Of a DNA stretch of 46,073 nt, positions 16,172 to 25,076 are shown piece by piece. The DNA is taken from contig CAMJQC010000018.1 in the NCBI GenBank assembly GCA_946407975.1, positions 1-46,073 of the forward strand, written 5' to 3'. The notes under the pieces were generated by a model. The model was not told the origin of the DNA and ran no database searches. It saw only the letters and a list, made by a program, of their open reading frames with translations. The first letter of the stretch is position 1. Each line of letters starts with the position of its first letter. The translations under genes were made by a program, and so were the position numbers. Source of the stretch: an uncultured Bacteroidales bacterium. Lineage in GTDB: Bacteria; Bacteroidota; Bacteroidia; Bacteroidales; F082.

Positions 16172-17995
16172 ATGCGACGTTTTTACTTTATAATAGGATT
16201 GCTGCTTGGCAGTTTTGCTATTCACGCACAAACCGAGACGGTCCATTTTTCCTTTACGGGAGGCTTTTACGAGAACTGTTTCTCCTTGGAACTCAGTTAC
16301 GACAACCCGCAACACCATATCCGTTACACCGTTAACGGCAACCGTCCTACGGCTCAGTCCGCCCTTTACAAAGACCCCTTGATGCTTGACGAGCGACAGT
16401 ATTCGGCCTCCGACATCTACACCATTGTCAACTGTCCGGAAGACGAGTTCTATCTCGCCGACTCCGTCAGGCACTGCATCGTCATCCGCGCCGCCGTATT
16501 CGATGAAAACGACAATTGTGTCGGTCCCGTGACCACAAACAGTTATTTTATCCACGCCTTGGGATGCGACACTCACGGACTCCCTGTTGTCTCGCTTTGC
16601 GCCGATTCTGTGGATTTATTCGATTATGAGACGGGCATTTTCGTTCCAGGAGCATTTTTTGACACGCTCAATCCAAATAAGAGTGGGAATTATTATCAAA
16701 AGGGGCGCGAATGGGAACGGCTTGCCAATCTGGAATACTATGAACTCAACAATACCGGCGTCAACCAGATTTGCGGCCTGCGGACCCATGGCGAAATCAC
16801 AAGACGCTATCAACAAAAAGGAATGAAGGTTTTTGCAAGGGAAGAATATGGCAAGAAACGATTCCACCATGCATTTTTTGAGAACATCCAAAACAGCAGT
16901 TTCAAGCGTTTGGTCTTCAAGCCTTTCGCAAGCGCTTGGAACGGATCAGGATGCAAAGATTACATTGCAGGAAGAATCGCACAAGACATCGGGTTGGAAT
17001 TTCAAGCTTCGAGACCCTCTGCTTTGTATCTGAATGGCGAGTTTTGGGGAATTTTCTATATAGCGGAAAAAATTGACGAACGCTATCTACAAGACCATTT
17101 CAACGTAAACATTGACAGTGTGAATATCATTGGAAGCTGGAATGGCGAAATCGATTATGGCAGTGCGGATCACTATTTCAATTTATTCAACTGGATAATG
17201 GAAACAGACCTTTCGCAACAAGAGGCCTATCAACAGCTGGAAGACAAAATTGACATAGAAAATTTCATTGATTACCAGATTTTTGAGATTTTCTCAGCCA
17301 ATCTGGATTGGCCCAATCACAACATGCGCCTTTGGCAAGAAGGCAATGGCAAATGGCGTTGGATTTTCTTCGACGGAGACGCTTGCCTGGAATCCAGGTC
17401 TTTTGATGCTTTTGCCAATGCCGTTTATGTTGGTCCAAACACATATCCAAGCAGTACCCATGCCACCTTGTTTTTTAGAAAAATGCTAGAAAATGAGGAG
17501 TTTAAGCAACAATTCTCTGCACGTTTCTATCAATTCCTTGACTCTGAGCTCGCTTATTCCAACACAGGCCAATATTTCAATTCCATCAAAAATACGCTTG
17601 CCCCGATGGTCCCGCAACAAATTGAACGCTTCGGCATTCCTATTGATTATAACAATTGGCGGTGGTATTGCATGGCCACCATCGACAGCTTTTTGAGAAA
17701 CAGAAGCTTTGACATCTACGAACAACTACCTGATGTACTGGAGTGTGACTCACCAATGGTTTATGCCTTCAACGTCTATCCAAACCCCTCAAACGGAGCG
17801 TTTTACGTGAAGTTCCATTCACAAGAGACAGAAAATCATAAAATCGAGTTATTTGATGTCTTGGGCAGACTTGTGTATCATGAATCCGTTTTTGGCGCAT
17901 CAGAAAACAATGAAATCAGAATCAATGCGCCCTTACAATCCGGCATCTATCTGCTAAAGGCAGGCAACCACACCCAAAGAATAGTTCGATATTAA
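16172..17995 (+). CDS. CotH kinase-like protein with T9SS sorting domain, paralogue 1
   Basis: A 607-residue exported protein. A signal peptide (about 1-19, ending IHAQ) is followed by a chitobiase C-terminal-like beta domain (about 25-120; RYTVNGNRPTAQSALY). The CotH kinase-like domain spans about 140-480, with HGEITRRYQQKG and the metal/ATP motifs NLDWPNHNMRLW and RWIFFDGDACL. A C-terminal type A sorting domain (about 535-607) starts VYPNPSNGAFYVKF and ends SGIYLLKAGNHTQRIVRY. T9SS cargo of this kind ends up at the cell surface or secreted. CotH of spore-formers phosphorylates spore-coat proteins; the role in Bacteroidota is unknown. Its tandem paralogue follows 71 nt downstream. Confidence 0.88.
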   Translation: MRRFYFIIGLLLGSFAIHAQTETVHFSFTGGFYENCFSLELSYDNPQHHIRYTVNGNRPTAQSALYKDPLMLDERQYSASDIYTIVNCPEDEFYLADSVRHCIVIRAAVFDENDNCVGPVTTNSYFIHALGCDTHGLPVVSLCADSVDLFDYETGIFVPGAFFDTLNPNKSGNYYQKGREWERLANLEYYELNNTGVNQICGLRTHGEITRRYQQKGMKVFAREEYGKKRFHHAFFENIQNSSFKRLVFKPFASAWNGSGCKDYIAGRIAQDIGLEFQASRPSALYLNGEFWGIFYIAEKIDERYLQDHFNVNIDSVNIIGSWNGEIDYGSADHYFNLFNWIMETDLSQQEAYQQLEDKIDIENFIDYQIFEIFSANLDWPNHNMRLWQEGNGKWRWIFFDGDACLESRSFDAFANAVYVGPNTYPSSTHATLFFRKMLENEEFKQQFSARFYQFLDSELAYSNTGQYFNSIKNTLAPMVPQQIERFGIPIDYNNWRWYCMATIDSFLRNRSFDIYEQLPDVLECDSPMVYAFNVYPNPSNGAFYVKFHSQETENHKIELFDVLGRLVYHESVFGASENNEIRINAPLQSGIYLLKAGNHTQRIVRY

Positions 17996-18050
17996 TCCTT
18001 TTCACTTTCAGGTCAAAAAAACAATCCATATCTGGTGGCCGCTTTTTTTG

Positions 18051-18058
18051 TATTTTTG
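18051..18058 (+). promoter_or_regulatory. -7 box for the second CotH-like gene
   Basis: TATTTTTG, only 9 nt from its last base to the A of ATG 18067, so the leader would be a few bases at most. Confidence 0.7.
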
Positions 18059-18066
18059 CCCATATC

Positions 18067-19896
18067 ATGAGACGCCTCGGTTTCTTCATAGGGTTTTTGT
18101 TGTGCTGTCTGAACATTGCGGCGCAAACGGAAAAAGTCAAGTTTTCCGCTTCAGGAGGATTTTATGAAGATGTGTTCGATTTGTCACTCAGCTGCAACGA
18201 TTTCCAACATCAAATCCGATACACCATCAACGGCAACAGGCCTACGTCTCAATCCAAACTTTACACGGCACCTTTGACCCTAGATGAACGCCAGTATTCC
18301 CAATCCGACATCTACACCATAGTCAACTGTCCAGAAGACGAGTTCTATCTCGCCGACTCCGTCAGGCACTGCATCGTCATCCGTGCCGCCGTATTCGACG
18401 AAAACGACAGTTGCATCAGCCCCGTGACCACCAACAGCTACTTCATCCGTTCGTTGGGTTGCGACACGCATGGTTTACCTGCCGTTTCGCTTTGCGCCGA
18501 CTCTATCGGCTTGTTTAGCTATTACAGTGGAATCTTTATACCAGGCGCCTGGCAGAGTCCCTCCATGCCTTTATGGACTGGCAATTACTTTAACAAAGGG
18601 ATGGAATGGGAACGCCGTTGTAATGTCGAATTTTACGAACAGAACAACACGGGGATCAATCAAGAAGCTGGTCTACGGACGCACGGAGGAGCCTCGAGAA
18701 GATATCAGCAGAAAGGCATGAAAATCTATGCTCGTGAAGAATATGGAAAGAAACGTTTCAAGCATGCTTTCTTTGACGATACACCCATCAACGATATTAA
18801 ACATATGGTGTTCAAGCCTTTCAGATGCAGCAATTGGCTGCATACCGGGTTCAATGACTGTCTCAGCAATCGAATAGCCCGAAAAATGAACATGGAAGTG
18901 CAAGGAAGCCGTATCGTCGCCCTTTATCTGAATGGGGAATACTGGGGCATCTACTTTGCTGAAGAAAAAGCAGATGAACGTTATCTGGAAGATCATTACG
19001 GCCTCTTACCCGACAGTTGCACTATCATCAAAAAATGGAACGAACTTGAAACAGGCAACGATGCCAATTGGTGGCAACTCTACCATTGGATGGAATCAAC
19101 CGATTTGTCGTCAAATGAGAATTACGAAACCCTTTCTTCCTGGATCGACATCGACAACTTCATCGATTATCAGATTTTTCAAATCTTTTCCGCCAATGTG
19201 GACTGGCCTGCCAACAACGTGTTGTGCTGGCAAGCGATGGGGAGCCGGTGGAGATGGATGTTTCACGATGGAGATGGATGTTTCTTTCGTGACTGGGATG
19301 CTTTCGCCAATGCGGTAGATGTAAGCGACAACATCAACCCTTCAAATGCCTTTTCGACGTTGTTCTTCAGAAGATTGTTGAAAAACGAAAGCTTTTTGGA
19401 ACAGTTTAACGGACAATTCATCTATCAGATGGACCAAGCGTTAGATGAGACGCGCACATTACCCATTTTCTATCATATCGTCGCCACCATGCAAGAAGAA
19501 ATACCCAATCAGAGCGAACGCTTTATGTTTCCTTCTAGCTTTGAAAGATGGCAACATGATTCTCAAATCGTAGAGGAATTCCTGAAAACAAGGAAAGAAA
19601 CCGTCATGCAACAATTGGCAGCTTTCATCCAATTCTATTCTGGACTTGACGAAGCCTTTAGCCTGATGACCGAAGTCTATCCTAATCCTTTCCGTGATCA
19701 AATCAACCTTAACGTTTTTGCAAAAAAGCCTTTTGAATCACGATTGTGCCTTTACAACATGAATGGCATATGCGTCTATCAAGAACATGTAAACCTTCCC
19801 GCGGGCTACAGCCACATCTCTTTTAATCCGACTGTTCCTTCTGGCCTATACTTCTTAAGAATTGGCAACACGACTGCTCGGGTTATCAAAATGTAG
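18067..19896 (+). CDS. CotH kinase-like protein with T9SS sorting domain, paralogue 2
   Basis: A 609-residue tandem paralogue with the same architecture: signal peptide (about 1-19, ending IAAQ), chitobiase-like domain (RYTINGNRPTSQSKLY), CotH kinase-like core (HGGASRRYQQKGMKIYAREE; NVDWPANNVLCWQ; RWMFHDGDGCFF) and type A T9SS domain (about 535-609; VYPNPFRDQINLNVF, ending SGLYFLRIGNTTARVIKM). The putative catalytic Asp pair in HDGDGC is kept. A stretch near codons 81-117 is nearly identical in DNA to paralogue 1, whereas the rest is clearly diverged. It has its own promoter box. Confidence 0.88.
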   Translation: MRRLGFFIGFLLCCLNIAAQTEKVKFSASGGFYEDVFDLSLSCNDFQHQIRYTINGNRPTSQSKLYTAPLTLDERQYSQSDIYTIVNCPEDEFYLADSVRHCIVIRAAVFDENDSCISPVTTNSYFIRSLGCDTHGLPAVSLCADSIGLFSYYSGIFIPGAWQSPSMPLWTGNYFNKGMEWERRCNVEFYEQNNTGINQEAGLRTHGGASRRYQQKGMKIYAREEYGKKRFKHAFFDDTPINDIKHMVFKPFRCSNWLHTGFNDCLSNRIARKMNMEVQGSRIVALYLNGEYWGIYFAEEKADERYLEDHYGLLPDSCTIIKKWNELETGNDANWWQLYHWMESTDLSSNENYETLSSWIDIDNFIDYQIFQIFSANVDWPANNVLCWQAMGSRWRWMFHDGDGCFFRDWDAFANAVDVSDNINPSNAFSTLFFRRLLKNESFLEQFNGQFIYQMDQALDETRTLPIFYHIVATMQEEIPNQSERFMFPSSFERWQHDSQIVEEFLKTRKETVMQQLAAFIQFYSGLDEAFSLMTEVYPNPFRDQINLNVFAKKPFESRLCLYNMNGICVYQEHVNLPAGYSHISFNPTVPSGLYFLRIGNTTARVIKM

Positions 19897-19904
19897 TTTT
19901 TTTC

Positions 19905-19912
19905 TATTTTTG
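19905..19912 (+). promoter_or_regulatory. -7 box for the GH16-like gene
   Basis: TATTTTTG lies 17 nt before ATG 19929 and 9 nt after the stop of the second CotH-like gene, so the GH16-like gene can be expressed separately. Confidence 0.7.
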
Positions 19913-19928
19913 TGACAAATATTCCAAC

Positions 19929-21899
19929 ATGAAGAAAAAAAGCCGCCTCATTTTTGTCTTATTGGCACTGCTCCTCGTCATTCTATGCTTTAAACAGCAC
20001 AAGAATCTCTTCTTCAACCCGATGCACAATTTCAAAGGAAACGTCGTAACCCTCGATATGGACCTGAGCCATGCCGTCACCGAAGGGATTGAGATACCCA
20101 GTATCAGCCAAACCGAGGACGAAAGCGGCTTATTTGCATTTCGCTTCTATACCTTCCATTGCGACAACCATTACTACAAGATCTATTATCAGAACGAATC
20201 CTATAAGTTCCCCGACACCAGTACCTTGGCCCATGAGAATTTCTATGGCAGCTGGGAGGACGTTTCGATAGGCTTTAAGCCCGTGCCAAAGCATAGTGTC
20301 CAGGACTATTTCCGCATCGTTGGCAACCCGCGCGATGAGAAGCTCTATTATGGTGTAGATATAAACGAGAACTATCGTGATCAAAAACACGTTGACTCCA
20401 TCATACAGTGCATCCGAAACAGCGAGCCTTGGTTTGCCAAGGTCAAGACAAAGGCAGAACAAAACGGCATCAGCATCGATGAACAGCTGCACCGCGATGC
20501 GATGTGGGTGGTAGAAGACGACCTGAACAACGGCGACTTCAACCATCGCTGGAAACGCAACCCGCGCGTAGGTGAATATGAGTTCCTTCTCGTCGTAAGC
20601 GATGAAGAAGGTCTCGCCGAGATTCCCGAGACAGTGCAGTATATCGGGAAAACCGATTCCACAGGACAATTTGTCAACCCCTTCGGCTGGTTTGAAACAC
20701 ACCCGTCCGAACACATTAAAACGATTCATTCGAGAAGAAAACTGAAGACGCGCGCCGTCATCACCCCCGAGCAAGGCATCTTTGTCGACGAATCCAAAGT
20801 GAAAGACAACCGTTCGCTCGACTGCAACTGCAATATTGACGACAAACAATACAAAAACGCGCTCTTCGAACAGTTTTTCAGTAGCATAAGCCGTCAATAC
20901 ACGCTCCGCAACATCCCCGTAATCAAGGACGTGGTGGGCGACGACCCTTATACCCGTGCCGAATACGAAGCCAACAAGACGCGCTTTGATTCCACACAGC
21001 TGCTGATGGACTATCCCGTAGTTTCCGACCGACCCTGTTCTACCGTGAAGCTTTCCGAAAACGGTGATTACATCTCGTTGATCAACCCTGCCAGCACACC
21101 CGACAACCTAAAGAAAGAATCGACGGGCATACGGACCCGCATCGGCTTCACCTACGGCAAGTTCAGAGGCAAGATCAAGTTCCCCGTCATGCTCAACGAG
21201 GAGAACATCTGGAACGGCCTGACCTATGCTTTTTGGCTTATCTACAGCGACAACAACCAGTGGAACTACCGTCGCCCTAGTTATGCAGGTGGAGGTTACA
21301 TCCCAAAATACGACGATTCGGAAAATCCGCAACGCACTCCCTTCAATGCGTATTCCGAAATCGATATCGAGATCGTAAAAGCATCAAGACATTGGCCAGT
21401 GGGTTATTACCAGTGGTTGCGCGGCGACTATCTGGAAGCATGTGTAGAAGATGCCACGCTCAACAACGACGTGATGTACTGCTGTACCAACTGGGACCTG
21501 GCCACACCTGAACCGCCCCTCTTCAAGGCTGGCATCGACAGCATACCGTATGGCAAAAACCATAAGTTCGAGACCATGCGCTGGTATCCCAACTATAAGG
21601 CGCTGACCACCCGCACCCCTATGCCGAACAAAGTGTTTGCCGAGAAATACTACTACTATGAAATCGAGTGGAGACCCACCGAGATCATTTGGCGCGTGGG
21701 ACCTAGTCCTGACAAGATGCAAGTGATGGGCTATATGGACGACAAGCACACCGCTATCCCGAACAACCAGATGAAAGCCATCGTGACTCAGGAATACCAT
21801 TACTCGGAATGGTGGCCTCCTGTTGTGTGGGAACAGGGGTTGATCCCATATCATAAAACCGCCATCGAAGGGAAGGTGTACGAGATTGTTGTGGAATAA
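19929..21899 (+). CDS. Membrane-anchored GH16-like protein with the SGNH-shared helical module
   Basis: A 656-residue protein. An N-terminal anchor helix (about 6-22, RLIFVLLALLLVILCF) without a clear cleavage site puts the rest in the periplasm. Residues about 153-201 carry the module also found in the neighbouring SGNH proteins (IRNSEPWFAKVKTKAEQNGI, then SIDEQLHRDAMWVVEDDL). From about 398 to 610 there is a GH16-like jelly-roll: FRGKIKFPVML, LTYAFWLIYSDNNQWN, the signature EIDIE (E477, D479, E481) and YYYEIEWRPTEIIWRVG. In GH16 the two Glu of ExDxE are nucleophile and acid/base, so the site looks intact. The likely role is cleaving or binding the glycan acted on by the operon it faces. GH16 assignment is by motif only. 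Confidence 0.75.
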   Translation: MKKKSRLIFVLLALLLVILCFKQHKNLFFNPMHNFKGNVVTLDMDLSHAVTEGIEIPSISQTEDESGLFAFRFYTFHCDNHYYKIYYQNESYKFPDTSTLAHENFYGSWEDVSIGFKPVPKHSVQDYFRIVGNPRDEKLYYGVDINENYRDQKHVDSIIQCIRNSEPWFAKVKTKAEQNGISIDEQLHRDAMWVVEDDLNNGDFNHRWKRNPRVGEYEFLLVVSDEEGLAEIPETVQYIGKTDSTGQFVNPFGWFETHPSEHIKTIHSRRKLKTRAVITPEQGIFVDESKVKDNRSLDCNCNIDDKQYKNALFEQFFSSISRQYTLRNIPVIKDVVGDDPYTRAEYEANKTRFDSTQLLMDYPVVSDRPCSTVKLSENGDYISLINPASTPDNLKKESTGIRTRIGFTYGKFRGKIKFPVMLNEENIWNGLTYAFWLIYSDNNQWNYRRPSYAGGGYIPKYDDSENPQRTPFNAYSEIDIEIVKASRHWPVGYYQWLRGDYLEACVEDATLNNDVMYCCTNWDLATPEPPLFKAGIDSIPYGKNHKFETMRWYPNYKALTTRTPMPNKVFAEKYYYYEIEWRPTEIIWRVGPSPDKMQVMGYMDDKHTAIPNNQMKAIVTQEYHYSEWWPPVVWEQGLIPYHKTAIEGKVYEIVVE

Positions 21900-21960
21900 A
21901 CCAAACAAGCGCAACAATCAAAGCAAAGCTAAAACCATTTTAAGTTTGCCTGACAAACGA

Positions 21961-23712
21961 CTATTCAGGCCATGTCACTTTGCCTTCAGCTATATTTTTC
22001 TCCACCATGAAAACGGCATTGTCGTGGATAAAATCATCTAACGGAATGTCCTTTTCGGCCGCTTCCTTTTTTAGGGACTCCAGCCATTCCCTATCGTTAC
22101 GGATGGCCTGCTCCATTTTGGTAATCAGGATTTCTTTATAGTTCTCTTTGGTGATATGGTCGTCGCGCATCAAGGGTTTGCCCTGTAACACATTGTCGAC
22201 TTCGGCATCGATGGTTTGCTGAAGCGTCCACCCGTTTATGACCATGTTATTCGTGATGGATAGCATCCATTCCGGGTCTGCCTTGATTTTTTTGCGGATG
22301 TTCCTTTTTTCAAAATAAGAATCCGATTTCAGTTTTGGGTTTCTTGCAGAAGGGACGCCGGCACCAGAAATCTCAGGAAAGTAAGACTCCGGATCCTTTT
22401 TCATCAGGTTCAGGGTGTACGCGTTCAATTTGTCGAGATAAAGCGAATCACTACAGTTCCATGCAATTCTATTTCTGACATCATTATCATGGAAAAGACT
22501 GTCTATCAACTCTTTCTGTCGCTCAGCAAATCGTTCCTCTCCGATACACAGCTGAATGATGGCATCTTCGGCAAAACCTTCGGTGGCACGATACATCTGG
22601 CTTGCGCTCGAGAACCAAACGATATAATCAGCATCAAGCAGGTAATCCAAACGATTCAGGAATGAGACACTGTCGATAAGTTTGTCATAACCCTGATAAG
22701 CCACTTTGTTGTAATACCAAAACTGAAAATCAGAAAACACTTCTTGGGGTGGAACATAGGCTATCGTCCTTAGTAAGAAAGAATTGCCTATGAACAAAGC
22801 GGCTGGTTTCGACGTGGCAGAGTCGCTTGTCAGCCAATAGTCTCGCTCCTTATAGTCAAACTTACGGTCAAACCTGATAGGTCGGATCAGGTTCAGTTCT
22901 GATTCCAGGTCACGGTTCTGGTCTTCTCCTATGCAACACTCCGAATGGTATGCATCTCCGTATTCCAAACGAGGCATTCGGATGTCCCTTAGCCGCTCCA
23001 TGAACCGTATCAACGTATCGGTGGCATAGACGCAAGAGAAGTTCCAATGGTCACCGATAGGAGGAAACAGATAAAACGAGCAAGTGTCCTTCAGGCGGAA
23101 GAAATAATCGTTCACATCCATGCAAGGCATACCTGTTTCTGCAAAACGTTTCATGAAATACCGCCTTGCGTCAAGGCTGGCCGTGTCCTTCTCCCTCTTT
23201 GGCAGAAACTCGGGATAAATGATATCCTTACTTGGCGCGATGAAAGTCATCAGGGTAACATCATAATCCTGCAACACGCCCCTAACCTTATTCAACAGAC
23301 GGACCTCTTGTTCATAGCCTTTCTTGGCCGCTTCGGCGCTGGGATACCAATGATACATCTCTGTGCCGTAATAGTCCTCGACATTATGATCATAATACAG
23401 CCATTTCTGTTTGCCTGCATGGATATAACTCACAAAAACCTTGCTATAGAAATCCCAACAATACTGATGGTAGAAACGAATGATGCCCTCACGAAACCCG
23501 AATTTGTTGGCGATGTATTGTTCCGTCTTTTTCTGAAAGAAGCCGCTTTTGTACCATTCCCACTTGAACACGGGCTTTTCGGGTTCCAGAAAATAGCCCT
23601 TCAGGTCTTTCGTCTTGAAAATATTGAAATGCTCCTGAATCATAAACGAGAACAAGAACGCCATCAAGAGGCCAAACAAAACGGCAAACAGTATGTTGTT
23701 ATTCTTCTTCAT
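21961..23712 (-). CDS. SGNH/AlgJ-like O-acyltransferase partner, class A (distal gene)
   Basis: Last gene of the operon, 583 residues. The N-terminal anchor (about 7-26) is followed by a conserved stretch seen in class A members (FGFREGIIRFYHQYCWDFYS, 71-90) and WLYYDHNVEDYYG. The SGNH-like catalytic domain spans about 90-400, with His-Trp at H222-W223 (IGDHWNF) and the candidate nucleophile S311 (FIGNSFLLR). AlgJ/AlgX proteins move acyl groups from an MBOAT carrier to a periplasmic polysaccharide. The Asp two residues before His is Gly here. After VPSARNPKL come two copies of the shared module (about 472-515 and 533-575). It follows the upstream SGNH gene by 14 nt. Confidence 0.8.
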   Translation of the reverse strand: MKKNNNILFAVLFGLLMAFLFSFMIQEHFNIFKTKDLKGYFLEPEKPVFKWEWYKSGFFQKKTEQYIANKFGFREGIIRFYHQYCWDFYSKVFVSYIHAGKQKWLYYDHNVEDYYGTEMYHWYPSAEAAKKGYEQEVRLLNKVRGVLQDYDVTLMTFIAPSKDIIYPEFLPKREKDTASLDARRYFMKRFAETGMPCMDVNDYFFRLKDTCSFYLFPPIGDHWNFSCVYATDTLIRFMERLRDIRMPRLEYGDAYHSECCIGEDQNRDLESELNLIRPIRFDRKFDYKERDYWLTSDSATSKPAALFIGNSFLLRTIAYVPPQEVFSDFQFWYYNKVAYQGYDKLIDSVSFLNRLDYLLDADYIVWFSSASQMYRATEGFAEDAIIQLCIGEERFAERQKELIDSLFHDNDVRNRIAWNCSDSLYLDKLNAYTLNLMKKDPESYFPEISGAGVPSARNPKLKSDSYFEKRNIRKKIKADPEWMLSITNNMVINGWTLQQTIDAEVDNVLQGKPLMRDDHITKENYKEILITKMEQAIRNDREWLESLKKEAAEKDIPLDDFIHDNAVFMVEKNIAEGKVTWPE

Positions 23713-23726
23713 TCGTTTCTAATTCT

Positions 23727-25076
23727 TCAATGACAAAACCCTTTCGGCTGGATATCCATACGGTAGGCGTATTCGGCGTTATCATACAGCATCTGTTCCA
23801 AAGGCACACCTTTTTCCTCAGCTTGGCGCTGTACATTCTCCAGCCATTCCGGCGTATTGTTGATGCGTTCAATGGTCTTGTCTATTTCCTCGCTTCTATA
23901 CGCAGCATAAAGGCTGTCGGCAGCATCAAAATCCGCGGGCGATTTGCCCATGAATTCCACGTCGAAAGCACTCAGATAACGCTCACAAAAACCATAGGGC
24001 CACAGATGGTTTGTCGCCTCGGTACAAAGCAGCAGAACAAAGTCCTGGCTTTCGATTTCCTTCTTGTAGTCAAGCGAAGTCACATCTACGACGCCCTCCC
24101 TTTCCGGATAGACCGTGCGGTTATAGAACCAGAAGCCTCCGTCAGAGAAAAGATGCTGAGGCAGCGACACATCCCAAGCCCAAACCGTCCACCAATAGGA
24201 ATCAGCAATGGAGAGCACCTTGGGTTTCTCCCCTTCGGTATACTCGAACAAAGGCCTGTCTATCGGGTTATGACGGACAGGAAAGATGAGGTTCATCATC
24301 TTGTAGACGTCGTCATCCTGGTTCATCAACGGGGCATTCTCTTCGTAACCCGTACATATCAGATGAACCTGCTCCTTGCCCGTCTGCGCCTCCATATAAT
24401 TGACCAGCGAATCCATGGCCAGCGAGGCGGCATAGACCGTCCAGTGGGCGCTGAGGTTGCAATAGAAAGCGTGCGCTTCGTTGCCTTTCTGTTGGCAGAG
24501 GTACTCGTTGAAATCGATATAATTCAACCCGTGTCTTTCGAAAGCTTTCAAAAACTCACGGTAGTTGTTCGTCTCCCGCTGTTTAGCCAGGTATTTCTCG
24601 GGGATGCATTCCGGATAATAGGACGCCTTGCCCAGTGCAAAGACCGGCAACAAGTCAACGCCTTTGGCCTTCAGCATGTCCTGAATGAGTTTCACTTGCC
24701 GTGTGGTCTTCTCGATCATGTCTTCGCCCACATAGGTCTCTCCCGTATAGCTGATGACGTAGGACTCTTCAAAATAGATATCGTCCTTACCCTTCACGGC
24801 ATACTTCGAAGGGCTCTCGCCGAAGACGCTGAACATGAGCTGGTTGTTGAGCCGTATGAAGGACTTCCTAAATCCCGTCTGCTCCGTGCAATAGGTCGTC
24901 AGAGAATCCTGAACGGTTTCATTCACCAAAGCCTTGAAGTTCACATTGGGTTTAGGCGTCTCCACAAAAGCACCGTCGAGAGGCTTCTCCTTAACGACGC
25001 CGAAGATGCCCTGCAGCATCGGTAGGAAGAGTAGCAGCATCAGAAAGCCGAACCATATTTTCTTGAACTTCTCCAT
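23727..25076 (-). CDS. SGNH/AlgJ-like O-acyltransferase partner, class B
   Basis: 449 residues with an N-terminal membrane anchor (about 7-25, IWFGFLMLLLFLPMLQG). The catalytic domain keeps His-Trp (H211; NLSAHWTVYA) and Ser (S293; SIADSYWWTVW). The residue two before His is Ser rather than Asp. One copy of the shared helical module ends the protein (about 400-441; INNTPEWLENVQRQAEEKGV). It has the same length as the other class B protein (31406-32755). Its ATG overlaps the stop of the upstream MBOAT gene by one base (TGATG), so translation is coupled and this MBOAT/SGNH pair is probably a functional unit. Confidence 0.8.
   Translation of the reverse strand: MEKFKKIWFGFLMLLLFLPMLQGIFGVVKEKPLDGAFVETPKPNVNFKALVNETVQDSLTTYCTEQTGFRKSFIRLNNQLMFSVFGESPSKYAVKGKDDIYFEESYVISYTGETYVGEDMIEKTTRQVKLIQDMLKAKGVDLLPVFALGKASYYPECIPEKYLAKQRETNNYREFLKAFERHGLNYIDFNEYLCQQKGNEAHAFYCNLSAHWTVYAASLAMDSLVNYMEAQTGKEQVHLICTGYEENAPLMNQDDDVYKMMNLIFPVRHNPIDRPLFEYTEGEKPKVLSIADSYWWTVWAWDVSLPQHLFSDGGFWFYNRTVYPEREGVVDVTSLDYKKEIESQDFVLLLCTEATNHLWPYGFCERYLSAFDVEFMGKSPADFDAADSLYAAYRSEEIDKTIERINNTPEWLENVQRQAEEKGVPLEQMLYDNAEYAYRMDIQPKGFCH

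Noticed and set aside
21900..21960. Terminator between the GH16-like gene and the operon end (GTTTG-CCTGA-CAAAC)
   Set aside because: Only a 5-bp stem and no T tract on either strand; too weak to call.
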